From the NCBI GenBank assembly GCA_963922335.1, contig CAWUIB010000001.1:1-64000 (forward strand): a DNA stretch of 64,000 nucleotides. The letters are read 5' to 3'. The notes beneath the pieces are model-generated. The model was not told the DNA's origin, made no database searches, and worked only from the letters and a program-made list of their open reading frames with translations. The translations under genes and the position numbers were made by a program. The first letter of the stretch is position 1. Each line of letters begins with the position of its first letter. This document shows, in pieces, positions 49,842 through 62,364 of this stretch. This DNA is from CALBPI01 sp963922335. Lineage in GTDB: Bacteria > Pseudomonadota > Gammaproteobacteria > Steroidobacterales > Woeseiaceae.

Positions 49842-51125
49842 ATGAGCCTGCGCCTGCTGAAGGAAAAACCGGTACTGGGGTGGGCGCTCTACGACTGGGC
49901 GAACTCTGCGTTTGCGCTGACGGTAGTCGCGACCTTCTTCCCGATCTTTTTTCGTGACTTTTACAGCGCTGGCGAAGACTCCGCGGCTATCACCTCAAGG
50001 TTTTCGATTGGCATTTCTACGGCCAGCCTGGTCGTCGCGTTGCTGGCACCGATCCTTGGTGCGGTTGCCGACTCTGGAGGCGTGCGTAAGCGTTTTTTGC
50101 TCGGTTTCACATTGCTTGCGGTGGCGTCTGTGCTCGGGTTGTACTTCGTAGAGCAGGGCGACTGGGTAGTTGCTCTCGGACTGTACGCTTGCGCACTGCT
50201 CGGTTTCTATGCGGCCAATACATTCTACGACTCCCTGCTGGTCACTGTGACGACGCCTGATCGCTATGAGCAGGTTTCGGCATTGGGATTTGGTATCGGC
50301 TACTTTGGCAGCGCGCTGTTGCTTGCCTTCAATACCTGGATGGTTTCAAAGCCAGAGGTGTTTGGCTTCGCGGATGTGACGGTTGCGATGCGTGTTGCAT
50401 TCGCGATAGTGGCGGTGTGGTGGGCTGTGTTTACCGTACCCTTACTCCTGTTTGTGAAGGAGCCCAAGACGGAAAGTCCGGGATTGATGCGAGCCGCGGT
50501 GGACGGTTATCGCACCCTGATTCAGACGCTACGAGATATCCGGCAGTACCGAAACATTGCGCTCTTCCTCGCGGCGTATTGGTTGTACATCGACGGCGTG
50601 CACACGTTGATTCTGATGGCCACCGACTTCGGAGCGAGACTGGAGTTCGATCGGAATGATCTGATTGCGGCGATTCTGATTACCAATTTTGTTGGTGCAC
50701 CCGCGACTATCGCCTTTGGCTTAATGGGCAAACGAATCGGCCCGAAGCGCGCCATCATCATAGGCATTTTCGTTTATCTGCTGATCGCGGCGTGGGGCTT
50801 GACGCTCAAAGAGGTCTGGCAGTTCTATGCCATGGCGATCGGCATCGGGCTCGTACAGGGAGGCGTACAGAGCATGAGTCGATCGATGTTTGCGCGTCTG
50901 ATCCCCGAAGATAAGGCCTCCGAGTTCTTTGGCTTCTACAGCACGCTTGGAAAGTTTGCAGCGATCCTGGGACCGTTGTTGATCGGTATTCTCTCCCGCG
51001 TTAGCGACGATCCGCGCATCGCCGTAGTCGCCGTACTACCCTTGTTTATCGGTGGACTGTTACTTTTGGTTCGAGTGAGCGATACGCCTGAAACGGCTGC
51101 GCCAGCGACCGCGAATGCCGAATAG
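49842..51125 (+). CDS. UMF1 (Atg22-like) family MFS transporter
   Basis: 427 residues from ATG 49842 with GGAG upstream, twelve membrane helices. 'GWALYDWANSAFALTVVAT' (short: LYDWANSAF) at the N-terminus is the UMF1/Atg22 hallmark, and 'FGFYSTLGKFAAILGP' is characteristic of its tenth and eleventh helices. Substrate unknown; the yeast homologue exports amino acids from the vacuole. Its last 66 bases overlap the convergent TgpA gene. Confidence 0.9.
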   Translation: MSLRLLKEKPVLGWALYDWANSAFALTVVATFFPIFFRDFYSAGEDSAAITSRFSIGISTASLVVALLAPILGAVADSGGVRKRFLLGFTLLAVASVLGLYFVEQGDWVVALGLYACALLGFYAANTFYDSLLVTVTTPDRYEQVSALGFGIGYFGSALLLAFNTWMVSKPEVFGFADVTVAMRVAFAIVAVWWAVFTVPLLLFVKEPKTESPGLMRAAVDGYRTLIQTLRDIRQYRNIALFLAAYWLYIDGVHTLILMATDFGARLEFDRNDLIAAILITNFVGAPATIAFGLMGKRIGPKRAIIIGIFVYLLIAAWGLTLKEVWQFYAMAIGIGLVQGGVQSMSRSMFARLIPEDKASEFFGFYSTLGKFAAILGPLLIGILSRVSDDPRIAVVAVLPLFIGGLLLLVRVSDTPETAAPATANAE

Positions 51126-53051
51126 CGTGAGCGGCAGTCTGCGCCTGGCGGTCGTGTTGCCAGCGTAGCGCGCCCTCAAATAGTGGCGCGCGAACCGTCG
51201 AGCCGCCAGACTGTTTTCGGGTTGTTCGCGACCCACACGATGCGCCCAGCCGGTTGCCGTTTCGCCGCGATGCGCCAGAATGCCAGTGCGACGTTGGGCC
51301 CGTCGGAACAACGCTTGGTAGTAATCGGGTCGTGGCGGCTGATGTGCGATCCAGAGATAACCCGTGACCACCGTCATGATGCCAACGAGCACGATCGCGA
51401 GCATGATGATCATGTCTTGCCAGCCAACATCCTGAAGTCCGAGTTTCTCCAATAGCTCGCGTTGTGTCTCCGGACCGTAGCCGAGCACCCATTCGTTCCA
51501 GCGTGCGTTCACCATGTCCCAGGCGAGCTTCATGCGTTCGAGCATCGCGAGCTCGAACAGGGAGTCAGAGCGTTCCCCTAACTCCCTGAGGGCACTATCG
51601 AGGTTTTGTTCGATGCGCTGGGGCGCCACGGCAGCAGTCGGGTCCACACGAACCCAGCCTCGCTGTGGCAGCCAGATTTCCGTCCAGGCATGCGCATCGG
51701 ACTGTCGAACGATCAGGTAGTCGGCGAACGGGTTAGACTCGCCGCCTTGGTAGCCCGCCACGATACGCGCCGGAATCCCGCCCGCGCGCATCAGGAACGC
51801 GTAGCTCGACGCGTAGTGTTCGCAAAAGCCGCGTTGTGTATCGAACAGGAATTCGTCGACGGCTTCGCGACCGAGCGCCGGCGGCGAGAGCGTGTAGTAG
51901 TAGGGCTGTTCTGTGAAGTAGTTGAGTACTGCCTGCGCGTAGTCGCGTTGATCGGGATACGTCTTGCGCAGTTGTTCCGCAAAGGCACGAGCTCGCGGAT
52001 TACTGCCCTCAGGCAAATGCGTATAAAAGCGCTTTTTGCGGGGCAGTAATTCAGGATCGGCACGGTAATCCAGGAATGAGGTAACTGTATATTCGATGCG
52101 TTCCTCCACTGGCTGTTGTCGTTGCAGTGTCTGAACTGGGCTCCGATACAACCCGCCACGACCTGTCCAGTCGCTCGGCATATCCAGAGCGAATAGCCAG
52201 CGCTGATTGGTGGCTTCCATCCGAACGTTGTAGCGCGCTTCCTGTCCGCGTGCTGTGACGCTTTCATCGCGTGTGCGGTTATGTACCGGGTCGTCTGAGG
52301 CCCAACTGCGCCCGTCAAAACGGCCCATTACAATCGCCCGCCAGTAGAGCTGATCTTTCGCAGGCGGTATGCCCTCGAACGTGGCGCGAAACGCGACGGC
52401 GTCCGACTCACTCAATTGCGAGATGTCTCCCGGGCTCATGGTCTTTGACAGACCCGTGTTCGCCTTGCCGCTCTCCGTCGGAATTGCCCAGAACGGTCCG
52501 GGCACGCGCGGAAACAGCACCCACATGGCGATCAAGACAGGAATCGAGAGCAGCATATGTCTGCGCATTTGCCGGAGATACCAACCATCGCTCAGCGGTT
52601 TGCCGCGACGGCCGACGGCGAGCCACGCAGTCACAATGACACTGACAGAAATCAGGAGATATGGCCCGCTCCACAGATATTGCTCAACCAGGAATCCCGC
52701 CAACACCATAAACAACGAGATAAACAACAGAACAAACTGGTCTCGTTGTGTACGCGTTTCCAGCACTTTTAGCGCCGCCATGACGGCGAGTAGTGCGCTA
52801 CCTGGTGCTACGCCATTCAGCCCGTTGTAGGTCTGTAGTACCGCGACAAAACAAATCAGACCGATCGGGGTCCGCACCCACGCATTCACCAGCGGCCCTT
52901 TGCTTTGCTCCGCCCACCAGCGAATGCTCATGCAAAGCAGCAGCAGGGCGCTGATCCAGATCGGCTTGTTAAGCAAATGTGGCAGATAGGAAATCAACAA
53001 CGCCAGCAGAGTCCAGCTCAGCGGTTTTTTGAGTTCGCCAGTGCTACGCAT
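51060..53051 (-). CDS. TgpA-like membrane transglutaminase (DUF3488-transglutaminase-DUF4129)
   Basis: 663 residues from ATG 53051. Six membrane helices (to about 185), a periplasmic region, and the transglutaminase core with catalytic Cys410 ('QRGFCEHYASSYAFL'), His454 ('SDAHAWTEIW') and Asp470 ('VRVDPTAA'). One further helix lies near 540-560, then a short cytoplasmic C-terminal part. TgpA proteins are membrane transglutaminases needed for viability in Pseudomonas. Last gene of the MoxR-DUF58-TgpA operon, overlapping DUF58 by eight bases. Confidence 0.92.
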   Translation of the reverse strand: MRSTGELKKPLSWTLLALLISYLPHLLNKPIWISALLLLCMSIRWWAEQSKGPLVNAWVRTPIGLICFVAVLQTYNGLNGVAPGSALLAVMAALKVLETRTQRDQFVLLFISLFMVLAGFLVEQYLWSGPYLLISVSVIVTAWLAVGRRGKPLSDGWYLRQMRRHMLLSIPVLIAMWVLFPRVPGPFWAIPTESGKANTGLSKTMSPGDISQLSESDAVAFRATFEGIPPAKDQLYWRAIVMGRFDGRSWASDDPVHNRTRDESVTARGQEARYNVRMEATNQRWLFALDMPSDWTGRGGLYRSPVQTLQRQQPVEERIEYTVTSFLDYRADPELLPRKKRFYTHLPEGSNPRARAFAEQLRKTYPDQRDYAQAVLNYFTEQPYYYTLSPPALGREAVDEFLFDTQRGFCEHYASSYAFLMRAGGIPARIVAGYQGGESNPFADYLIVRQSDAHAWTEIWLPQRGWVRVDPTAAVAPQRIEQNLDSALRELGERSDSLFELAMLERMKLAWDMVNARWNEWVLGYGPETQRELLEKLGLQDVGWQDMIIMLAIVLVGIMTVVTGYLWIAHQPPRPDYYQALFRRAQRRTGILAHRGETATGWAHRVGREQPENSLAARRFARHYLRARYAGNTTARRRLPLTLFGIRGRWRSRFRRIAHSNQK

Positions 53052-54054
53052 GGCGCAACTCAGGTACGGGTGTGACCAGCGCCAGCGCATTCAGGCACCG
53101 ATCGCGATGCGACTTGCCTTGGTCAGGTGGGATCTCGCCATCGGGCAGCCTTAGCCCGAACCGTTCGCCGGCGCGCTCGGCGTCGATGATCCAACGTGCC
53201 ATCACGGCCAACCGGTACTCGAGGTCTCCACCTGGCGTCACTGCAAAATCGATCCACGTCGTATCCGTACCACCGCCGCTGAGCTGACGAGACTTGAGCT
53301 GGTCACTGCGCGCCAGTGTCTTCCAGGCGATCAGTCTCGGTGAGTCACCGTCCCGATAGTCTCGCAAGCCCGCGAAGTCGTCGTCGCCTTGATTGCCCTG
53401 GTTGCCGCGTGCACGAGCGGGAGCGGGCGGCCGTGGCGGTGCGTCCGTCGCCGGCCTTGGCCACACGATGCAGGTGCACGGGGTGTACATCCATGTCCAT
53501 GTATTGAGCAAACTCATCGGGAACCGAGTACGGATGCCAAAGCGCTCCACGACCGTCTGGCCGCGGCGTTCTGTCGGCAGCGATACTTTTAGCCTCCCAA
53601 TACCCTCGCCTGGGATATCGTCGGCAGCGCCGATCTGTTGGCCGACGTAGGCTTCGATGTCCAGTCGCTCGCTGCGACCCTCGTTATGCAACTGCAGCTC
53701 AAACTCAACCGGGTCCCCTGCGAAGACCGGCTCTGCAGTGGCGGACAGGACTCGTATGCCAGCGAGATTTTGATGGCAGCGATGCATGGCAACCAAGCCG
53801 ATTGCTGCCAGCATGAACGTCAGCGCAAAACCCATAGAGTTGTTGTAGTTCATGGAGCCGAGCAGCATCGCGAGGCACACGATACCGAAGGTCACACCGA
53901 CGCTGGTCGGCAGGATATAGATTCGCTTCGAGCGCAGGGTTAGCGGCAAGTGGTCCTCACCCTGTCGCTTGCGCACCCAGCGTGAGACCTTTGCGTCGGC
54001 CCCCTTGCGTAAGCGCTCTATCAGGCGCTTTGCGCTAGGGAATCGCCACCGCAT
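53044..54054 (-). CDS. DUF58 domain protein
   Basis: 336 residues with two membrane helices at about 55-95, then the DUF58 domain with 'GDDDFAGLRDYRDGDSPRLIAWKTLARSD' region (short: FAGLRDYRDGDSPRLIAWK). DUF58 proteins contain a von Willebrand-like fold and form part of MoxR ATPase systems that assemble or activate protein complexes. Overlaps the MoxR gene by 20 bases and tgpA by eight. Confidence 0.9.
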   Translation of the reverse strand: MRWRFPSAKRLIERLRKGADAKVSRWVRKRQGEDHLPLTLRSKRIYILPTSVGVTFGIVCLAMLLGSMNYNNSMGFALTFMLAAIGLVAMHRCHQNLAGIRVLSATAEPVFAGDPVEFELQLHNEGRSERLDIEAYVGQQIGAADDIPGEGIGRLKVSLPTERRGQTVVERFGIRTRFPMSLLNTWTWMYTPCTCIVWPRPATDAPPRPPAPARARGNQGNQGDDDFAGLRDYRDGDSPRLIAWKTLARSDQLKSRQLSGGGTDTTWIDFAVTPGGDLEYRLAVMARWIIDAERAGERFGLRLPDGEIPPDQGKSHRDRCLNALALVTPVPELRHA

Positions 54055-54991
54055 CGAGCACCTGGCGCGCCAGTTCGGTCGCGGTTTGATTGCCAGCGTT
54101 GTCGCGTGGGACTAACCGGTGTGTGGCAATCGGGGGGAATATGACCTGAAGGTCTTCGGGGTAGACTGCGTCACGCCCCTTCAAGAGTGCATGAGCTCGC
54201 GCGGCGTTAGCCATCGCAATGGATGCACGCGGGGACAAGCCTACGATGAAGCTCGCAGACTCGCGAGTATAGGCAACCAGCGCCTGCAGATAATCCAGCA
54301 GTTGTGGTGCGAGTGTGACCTCTGACACCAGCGCTTGCAGCGCGCGAATTTTCTCCGCGTTCAGGACACTGCCGGTCTCGATAATCTTCTGCGCGGTGCT
54401 GACGCCTTCGAGCAACTGGCGCTCTGCTTCTGCATCCGGGTAGCCGATGTTGACGGTCATGAGGAATCGATCGAGCTGTGACTCAGGCAGATCGAATGTG
54501 CCGATCTGATCCGCTGGGTTCTGCGTGGCAACAACGAAAAATGGGTTGGGCAACGGATGACGTTCACCGTCGACCGTGACCTGCCGCTCCTGCATAGCTT
54601 CAAGTAGCGCGCTTTGTGCTTTGGGAGTGGCTCGATTGATCTCGTCCGCCAGCAGCATTTGCGTAAATACCGGACCCGGATGGAAACGGAATGAGCCATC
54701 CTTTTTCTGGTAAACCGATACACCGGTTACGTCCGCGGGCAGCAGGTCGCTGGTGAACTGAACGCGCGCAAAGTCGAGCCCCAACACACTTGCCAAGGCT
54801 CGGGCCAGGGTGGTCTTGCCGACGCCCGGGACGTCCTCGATGAGCAAATGCCCATTGGCAAGCAGACAGGTCAGCGCGAGATCGATTTGCTCGGACTTGC
54901 CGAGAATGATCTCGTTCAATGCTTTGGCTGCATCGCCCAGCTGCGCGCGAAAATCACTACTCGCCGCAGCGATCGAAATCGGGTCGGACAC
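54035..54991 (-). CDS. MoxR-family AAA+ ATPase
   Basis: 318 residues from GTG 54991. 'EDVPGVGKTTLARALA' (Walker A), 'LLADEINRATPKAQSALLEAM' region (short: LLADEINRAT, Walker B) and 'ATQNPADQIGTFDLPESQLDRF' region (short: TQNPADQIGTFDLPE, sensor) are the MoxR signature. Acts as a chaperone-like ATPase with its DUF58 partner. First gene of the three-gene operon. Between it and valS, 54992-55091 holds no gene. Confidence 0.93.
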   Translation of the reverse strand: MSDPISIAAASSDFRAQLGDAAKALNEIILGKSEQIDLALTCLLANGHLLIEDVPGVGKTTLARALASVLGLDFARVQFTSDLLPADVTGVSVYQKKDGSFRFHPGPVFTQMLLADEINRATPKAQSALLEAMQERQVTVDGERHPLPNPFFVVATQNPADQIGTFDLPESQLDRFLMTVNIGYPDAEAERQLLEGVSTAQKIIETGSVLNAEKIRALQALVSEVTLAPQLLDYLQALVAYTRESASFIVGLSPRASIAMANAARAHALLKGRDAVYPEDLQVIFPPIATHRLVPRDNAGNQTATELARQVLDAVAIP

Positions 54992-55091
54992 GCTAAATTT
55001 CCCGGAATGAGTCTAGACGCCTATCACTATGGCGAATTCAGGCCGGGAGCGCACGCCCTTGGCGCGCAGACTGTGACCGGGCGCACAGCTC

Positions 55092-57848
<2,757 letters not shown>

Positions 57849-57881
57849 GTCCGCGAGTGTATTCGCTGCTCGCTTCTTCGG

Positions 57882-58175
57882 CTAGGGATCGGGCGTTGTT
57901 GAACCTTCGAGTTCGTCTTCGGGGTTCTCACGGCGCCGGCGCACTTCGTCCTCGATCGCTTGCTCGATCAGAATCGCGAGTCCGGCCTTGGTTTCTTCGC
58001 GCAGCTGACCGCGAAGCCGATCGGCTGCGTTGTCGATAACGGCATCCAGCAGCTCCTCAACACGTGCGCTGATACGCCCTGCAATATCGGTTCTCAGGCC
58101 TTCGGTAAGCGGCAGATGCGCTCTACGTTCGCGGCGAACGACTTTAGTGAGTACTGGAATATCGTCGTCGGACAT
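57882..58175 (-). CDS. Small acidic/basic helical protein between holC and valS
   Basis: 97 residues from ATG 58175, 'MSDDDIPVLTKVV', starting four bases after the holC stop. The N-terminal DIPVLTxVV element, then a long amphipathic helix ('ISARVEELLDAVIDNAADRL') and a charged tail ending in Thr/Pro, recalls DUF2486-like proteins found at this locus in other proteobacteria. No function is known; a role with holC/valS is not implied beyond co-transcription. Confidence 0.65.
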   Translation of the reverse strand: MSDDDIPVLTKVVRRERRAHLPLTEGLRTDIAGRISARVEELLDAVIDNAADRLRGQLREETKAGLAILIEQAIEDEVRRRRENPEDELEGSTTPDP

Positions 58176-58179
58176 GGCG

Positions 58180-58599
58180 CTAGAGTTTGTGAGTGTCGAT
58201 TTCAAGCCCGGCATCCCGGTAGTGTGCGAACCGGCTTCTCCCGGCTAATCGTGCGGGCTCATCGGCGCCGACGATCTCCGCGATTCGCCATGATCCGGTG
58301 GGTGCGGGCGAATCAGCTAGATTGATGATCACCTCAGCATCTGCCGGCGGCTGTGCGGCAGCCTCAGCGATCGTGACCGGTGCCTCGCGCGTTGTGCCGT
58401 TCCATAACTCGTGCGGGAGGAAGCTCTCATCCTGGAAGGTCCACAACAGCTCATCAAGGTTCTTTGCATCAGCACCATCGTCAGTGCGGATGTGGACCGT
58501 GTGATCGAGTGTCACCGCCTTGCTGGTCAGTCGGCAGGAGAACTGCGCACAGGCGTCCGCTCCGGCCTGCGACAAGATGTAGAAATCGACGCGCGACAT
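58180..58599 (-). CDS. holC: DNA polymerase III chi subunit
   Basis: 139 residues with 'RVDFYIL' at the start, 'CRLTSKAVTLDHTVHI', 'LDELLWTFQDESFLPHEL' (short: LDELLWTFQDESFLPH) and 'EIIINLAD'-like 'EVIINLADSPAP', all chi hallmarks. Chi links the clamp loader to SSB. Lies six bases after pepA in the conserved pepA-holC-valS order. Confidence 0.93.
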   Translation of the reverse strand: MSRVDFYILSQAGADACAQFSCRLTSKAVTLDHTVHIRTDDGADAKNLDELLWTFQDESFLPHELWNGTTREAPVTIAEAAAQPPADAEVIINLADSPAPTGSWRIAEIVGADEPARLAGRSRFAHYRDAGLEIDTHKL

Positions 58600-58605
58600 C
58601 GTCGC

Positions 58606-60096
58606 CTAGTGCGTGTGCTGGAGTAGATAGTCCACGAGCAGCGGGACCGGTCGGCCAGTGGACCCTTTGCGCGCACCACCGCGCCACGCAGTACCGGCGA
58701 TATCGAGGTGCGCCCAGCGCATTTCGCTAGCGAATTGCGACAAAAACGCTCCGGCTGTGATGGCTCCGCCCTCACGACCGCCGATGTTGGCGAAATCTGC
58801 GAAGTTGCTCTTCAACTGATCGGTGTACTCAGAATCCAGCGGTAGGCGCCAGGCGCGATCCACCGCCCGCTCACCGGCATCGAGTAGCTCGTCTGCGAGA
58901 TCGTCGTGGTGGCTCATCAGTCCCGAGCGGTGGTGCCCCAGCGCGATGACACAAGCCCCGGTCAGGGTGGCGACGTCGACGATTGCCGCCGGCTTGAAGC
59001 GCTTCGAATACGTCAGCGCATCGCACAGGATCAAACGACCTTCCGCATCGGTGTTCAGGATTTCGATGGTCTGCCCCGACATGCTCGTCACAACATCACC
59101 CGGACGGGTGGCTCGACCGCTCGGCATGTTCTCTGCGCTGGGTACAACGACGACCAGGTTGATCGGAAGTTTCAACGCGACTGTCGCAGCCATTGCGCCC
59201 ATGACGGCTGCCGCGCCGCCCATGTCGTACTTCATCTCATCCATCATCGGGCCGGGCTTCAACGAGATGCCGCCGGTGTCGAAGGTGATGCCCTTGCCGA
59301 CAAGCACTATCGGCGCTTCGCCTTTCTTGCCTCCGCGATAATCCATCTGGATCAGCTTCGACGGTTGCTCAGATCCATGACCAACCGACAGCAGTGAGTT
59401 CATCCCGAGTTTGCGCATCTGCGCTTCTTCGAGGACTTTCACGGTCAGCTTGGTGTGCTTGGTCGCAAGTTCGCGTGCGGTTTCGGCGAGATAGGTGGGG
59501 TGGCAGACGTTCGCTGGTGTGTTCCCAAGATCACGTGTCAGTTGCATACCTTCCGCGATGCCGGCGCCATGGGCTGCGCCAAGCTCCAGCGACGCATGAT
59601 CGGCTCGACCGGTCGCGCCGAGCCCGAGTTTTTTGAGTTTGCTCGGTGGGCGTTTCCCTTTGCTCTTGAAGTCGTTGAAACGGTAGTTGTGTTCACCCAG
59701 CGCCTGTGCAGCAAGACGTCCGCGGTAGTAGTTATCACAGCCCACGACGTCTTCCGCAGACAGATAGCAGACCGCGTTCGTGATCTTCGGCAAATCAATC
59801 TGGCGCAGCGCCGCGCTGACTGCCTTGTGGTACGCACGTCGGTCAAAAGCCGATGCCTTACCGAGGCCGACAACGACGACACGTGGCGATTTCACGCCTT
59901 TCAGATCGTTCAGGAGGGTGGTGGCACCCAGCTTGCTGCTAATGTCGCCTTGTTCGATTAGCTTACTGATCGCGCCGCGGGACGCGGTGTCGATAACGCC
60001 GGCCGCGTCGCTGAGTTCCTTCTTGTCGTAGACACCGACAATGACGCAATCGGTGCTGCGCTTCGCTGCGCTAGCCGAGGTGGCGAAAAACTTCAT
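58606..60096 (-). CDS. pepA: Leucyl aminopeptidase PepA
   Basis: 496 residues from ATG 60096 with AGGAG nine bases upstream. M17 catalytic motifs 'VGKGITFDTGGISLKP', 'KYDMGGAAAVMG' and 'NTDAEGRLILCD' complete the two-zinc site. In E. coli PepA also binds DNA as a recombination and transcription factor; whether this one does is unknown. Divergent from lptF, 97 bases apart. Confidence 0.96.
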   Translation of the reverse strand: MKFFATSASAAKRSTDCVIVGVYDKKELSDAAGVIDTASRGAISKLIEQGDISSKLGATTLLNDLKGVKSPRVVVVGLGKASAFDRRAYHKAVSAALRQIDLPKITNAVCYLSAEDVVGCDNYYRGRLAAQALGEHNYRFNDFKSKGKRPPSKLKKLGLGATGRADHASLELGAAHGAGIAEGMQLTRDLGNTPANVCHPTYLAETARELATKHTKLTVKVLEEAQMRKLGMNSLLSVGHGSEQPSKLIQMDYRGGKKGEAPIVLVGKGITFDTGGISLKPGPMMDEMKYDMGGAAAVMGAMAATVALKLPINLVVVVPSAENMPSGRATRPGDVVTSMSGQTIEILNTDAEGRLILCDALTYSKRFKPAAIVDVATLTGACVIALGHHRSGLMSHHDDLADELLDAGERAVDRAWRLPLDSEYTDQLKSNFADFANIGGREGGAITAGAFLSQFASEMRWAHLDIAGTAWRGGARKGSTGRPVPLLVDYLLQHTH

Positions 60097-60193
60097 GGCT
60101 GTATGCTCCTGCAGATCGCTCGGTGGGCGCCTTCGGCCGGCTCCTGATACCATCGCATCACCCCCTCGCCGCCGAGGCGCCGTGCATCATACT

Positions 60194-61285
60194 ATGCTGC
60201 GTATTCTGGATCGATACATCTTCCGCGAAACCGCTCAGACCTGGGTCAGTGTTTCGGGCGTATTGCTGCTGATCCTTCTCGCCAACCAAGTGGCGCGGGT
60301 GCTCGGAGACGCGGCGAAAGACAAGGTGGCGAAAGATGCGGTGTTCGACGTGATCGGTCTCACGGCGCTGCAATACCTCACCATCATTATCCCGTTCGGC
60401 TTGTTTCTGGCGATCATGTTGTCGCTGGCACGGCTGTATAGCGACAGTGAATTACCCGCGATGCTCGCTTGTCGGATCGGGCCTACCGGAATCCTGAGAC
60501 CACTCATGTGGCTCGCGATGCCGCTCGCAGCTCTGGTCGCCTGGCTTGCGCTGGTGGTGGCGCCCGAATCACTCCGGCGCATCGAAGTCATCGGTGCACA
60601 GACCGAACGCGAGCTCGATCTGACGGCGCTCGAACCCGGTCGTTTCGTGACATTTGACGGCGGGGCGGGCGTGATCTTCGCCAGCGATGTTGATGCTGCG
60701 GGTGTCCTGAGCGACGTGTTTTTGCAACGCCGCGAGGGTGAATTGGTAGAAGTTGTGGTCGCACGCTCGGGCACACAGCGACAAGCTGAGTCCACAGACT
60801 CGCGCATCATCGTGCTCAATGACGGTCGTCGCTATCTTGGGCGTCCGGGTGAGCGAACATTCGAGGTCATTGCGTTCGGCGAGTATGGCGTGCCGTTCGC
60901 TTTGCCAGAGCCGGAGGCGTTGGAGCTTGAGCCGGAGGCGCAATCGCTCGCGGTCCTGATCGAGAGTACCGATACGCTGTCGCGTGCCGAGCTGCAGTGG
61001 CGACTCAGTATTCCGATCGCGACTTTGGTGCTCGCGTTACTTGCAGTCCCGCTGTCGCGCAGCCAGCCAAGACAGGGTCGCTACGGAAAGCTCGCTGTCG
61101 GTGTGCTGGTGTTCATCATCTACTTCAACCTGATGGGAGCTGCGAAAGTCTGGGTTGAGCGCGACACGGTGCCTCGCGAAATCGGTATGTGGTTCGTACA
61201 TGTGTTGATGCTCGGCATAGGGCTCGTGCTTCTGGGTATGCAGTACGGCTGGTTCAAGTTTCTTGCAAGGCGGCGTAGCGGATGA
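60194..61285 (+). CDS. lptF: LPS export permease LptF
   Basis: 363 residues from ATG 60194, 'MLRILDRYIFRETAQTW', with six membrane helices in two groups of three and a periplasmic beta-jellyroll-like domain between (about 125-265). Forms the LptB2FG ABC transporter that extracts LPS from the inner membrane. An earlier start at 60041 overlaps pepA. Its stop overlaps the lptG start (ATGA). Confidence 0.94.
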   Translation: MLRILDRYIFRETAQTWVSVSGVLLLILLANQVARVLGDAAKDKVAKDAVFDVIGLTALQYLTIIIPFGLFLAIMLSLARLYSDSELPAMLACRIGPTGILRPLMWLAMPLAALVAWLALVVAPESLRRIEVIGAQTERELDLTALEPGRFVTFDGGAGVIFASDVDAAGVLSDVFLQRREGELVEVVVARSGTQRQAESTDSRIIVLNDGRRYLGRPGERTFEVIAFGEYGVPFALPEPEALELEPEAQSLAVLIESTDTLSRAELQWRLSIPIATLVLALLAVPLSRSQPRQGRYGKLAVGVLVFIIYFNLMGAAKVWVERDTVPREIGMWFVHVLMLGIGLVLLGMQYGWFKFLARRRSG

Positions 61286-62346
61286 AGCTGATCGCAGGTT
61301 ATTTGATGCGCACCGTCGTCGGCGGCACCGGACTTACTTTGCTGGTGTTGCTCGCATTGGCGGGATTCATCGAGTTTGTAGGTCAGATGGACGATACCGG
61401 TACCGGAACGTACACCACGCTCGGCGCATTGCTTTACACGACCTTGCGGATGCCGTTGCTGGGCGTCGATATGATGCCTGTCGCGAGTCTGCTCGGTGCT
61501 TTGCTCGGTCTGGGGGCGCTTGCGGGTAACAGTGAATTGATCGCTATGCGAGCCGCCGGGATTTCCGCATGGCGTTTGGCTGGCGCGGTCGTCGCCACCG
61601 GTTTTGTGCTGTCCATCGGTAGCGCGGTCATCGCCGAGTATCTCGCTCCGCCAATGGATCAGTTTGCGCGCAAATACCGCTCGGCAGCGCGCAGTGATTC
61701 GGAGCTCACCGGTACCCAGAACACCTGGGTTCGCGATGGCGATACGATTTTCAACGTCGAGTCGAATGACGGCCAGCTGCGATTTGGAGGCGTGTTCGTT
61801 TTCGAGCTGAACAGCCGCGACGGATTGCAGGCGGTCGGGCGTGCTACTCAAGCGGAACTGTCGGGCGAAGAGGGCTGGGTGTTGCAAAACTACGCCGAAA
61901 CTCGTTTCGATGGGTATGCGGTTGAGGCGGAGGCTGAAGATCAACGCTTGCAAAGATTTAACGTAGACGCCGAGCTGCTGGGCATCGCGGCTTTGCGACC
62001 GCGCAGCCTGTCCATAACCGGTTTGCTCGCCTACTTGTCCTACCTCGACAGCAACGAATTAGACAACCGTTCCTACGCAACCGAGCTTTGGCGAAGAGTC
62101 GGCGACGCGATTGCCGTGGTGCTGATGCCGGTGCTCGCGCTTGGTTTTGTGTTTGGGTCCCTGCGACGCAGTGGCGCCGGTGCGCGATTGCTGCTCGGCG
62201 TGCTTATCGGGCTTGCGTACTTTCTCGTAAGTCGCACCCTTTCCAGCAGCGGTCAGGTCTATGCATTGAATCCTGCACTCGTAGGGCTTGCTCCAGCGTT
62301 GCTGCTGTTCGTGGCAACCATCATTTCAGTGCGACGTATTCGCTGA
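61282..62346 (+). CDS. lptG: LPS export permease LptG
   Basis: 354 residues, same topology as LptF. N-terminal 'YLMRTVVGGTGLTLLVL' and 'AGNSELIAMRAAGIS' (coupling helix contacting LptB) are family features, and 'PVLALGFVFGSLRRS' lies in the last helix group. Second permease subunit of LptB2FG. A short stem with T6 follows its stop. Confidence 0.94.
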   Translation: MKLIAGYLMRTVVGGTGLTLLVLLALAGFIEFVGQMDDTGTGTYTTLGALLYTTLRMPLLGVDMMPVASLLGALLGLGALAGNSELIAMRAAGISAWRLAGAVVATGFVLSIGSAVIAEYLAPPMDQFARKYRSAARSDSELTGTQNTWVRDGDTIFNVESNDGQLRFGGVFVFELNSRDGLQAVGRATQAELSGEEGWVLQNYAETRFDGYAVEAEAEDQRLQRFNVDAELLGIAALRPRSLSITGLLAYLSYLDSNELDNRSYATELWRRVGDAIAVVLMPVLALGFVFGSLRRSGAGARLLLGVLIGLAYFLVSRTLSSSGQVYALNPALVGLAPALLLFVATIISVRRIR

Positions 62347-62364
62347 CCGCGTCAGGCCTTTTTT
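62343..62364 (+). terminator. Probable Rho-independent terminator after lptG
   Basis: CTGAC-CGC-GTCAG (62343-62355), then GCC and six T (62359-62364). The stem is only 5 bp, and it overlaps the lptG stop and the last codons of the convergent RDD gene. Confidence 0.45.

Noticed and set aside
57856..57861. TACACT seven bases before valS as a promoter
   Set aside because: Only four of six matches, no extension and no -35, inside a conserved operon; too weak to list as a feature.
60188..60193. CATACT directly before the lptF ATG as another leaderless promoter
   Set aside because: The hexamer touches the start codon, so transcription would begin inside the gene; the spacing does not match the other cases.
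61120..61953. 277-residue minus-strand frame opposite lptF/lptG
   Set aside because: Lies entirely within two well-supported genes and shows no domain or signal.
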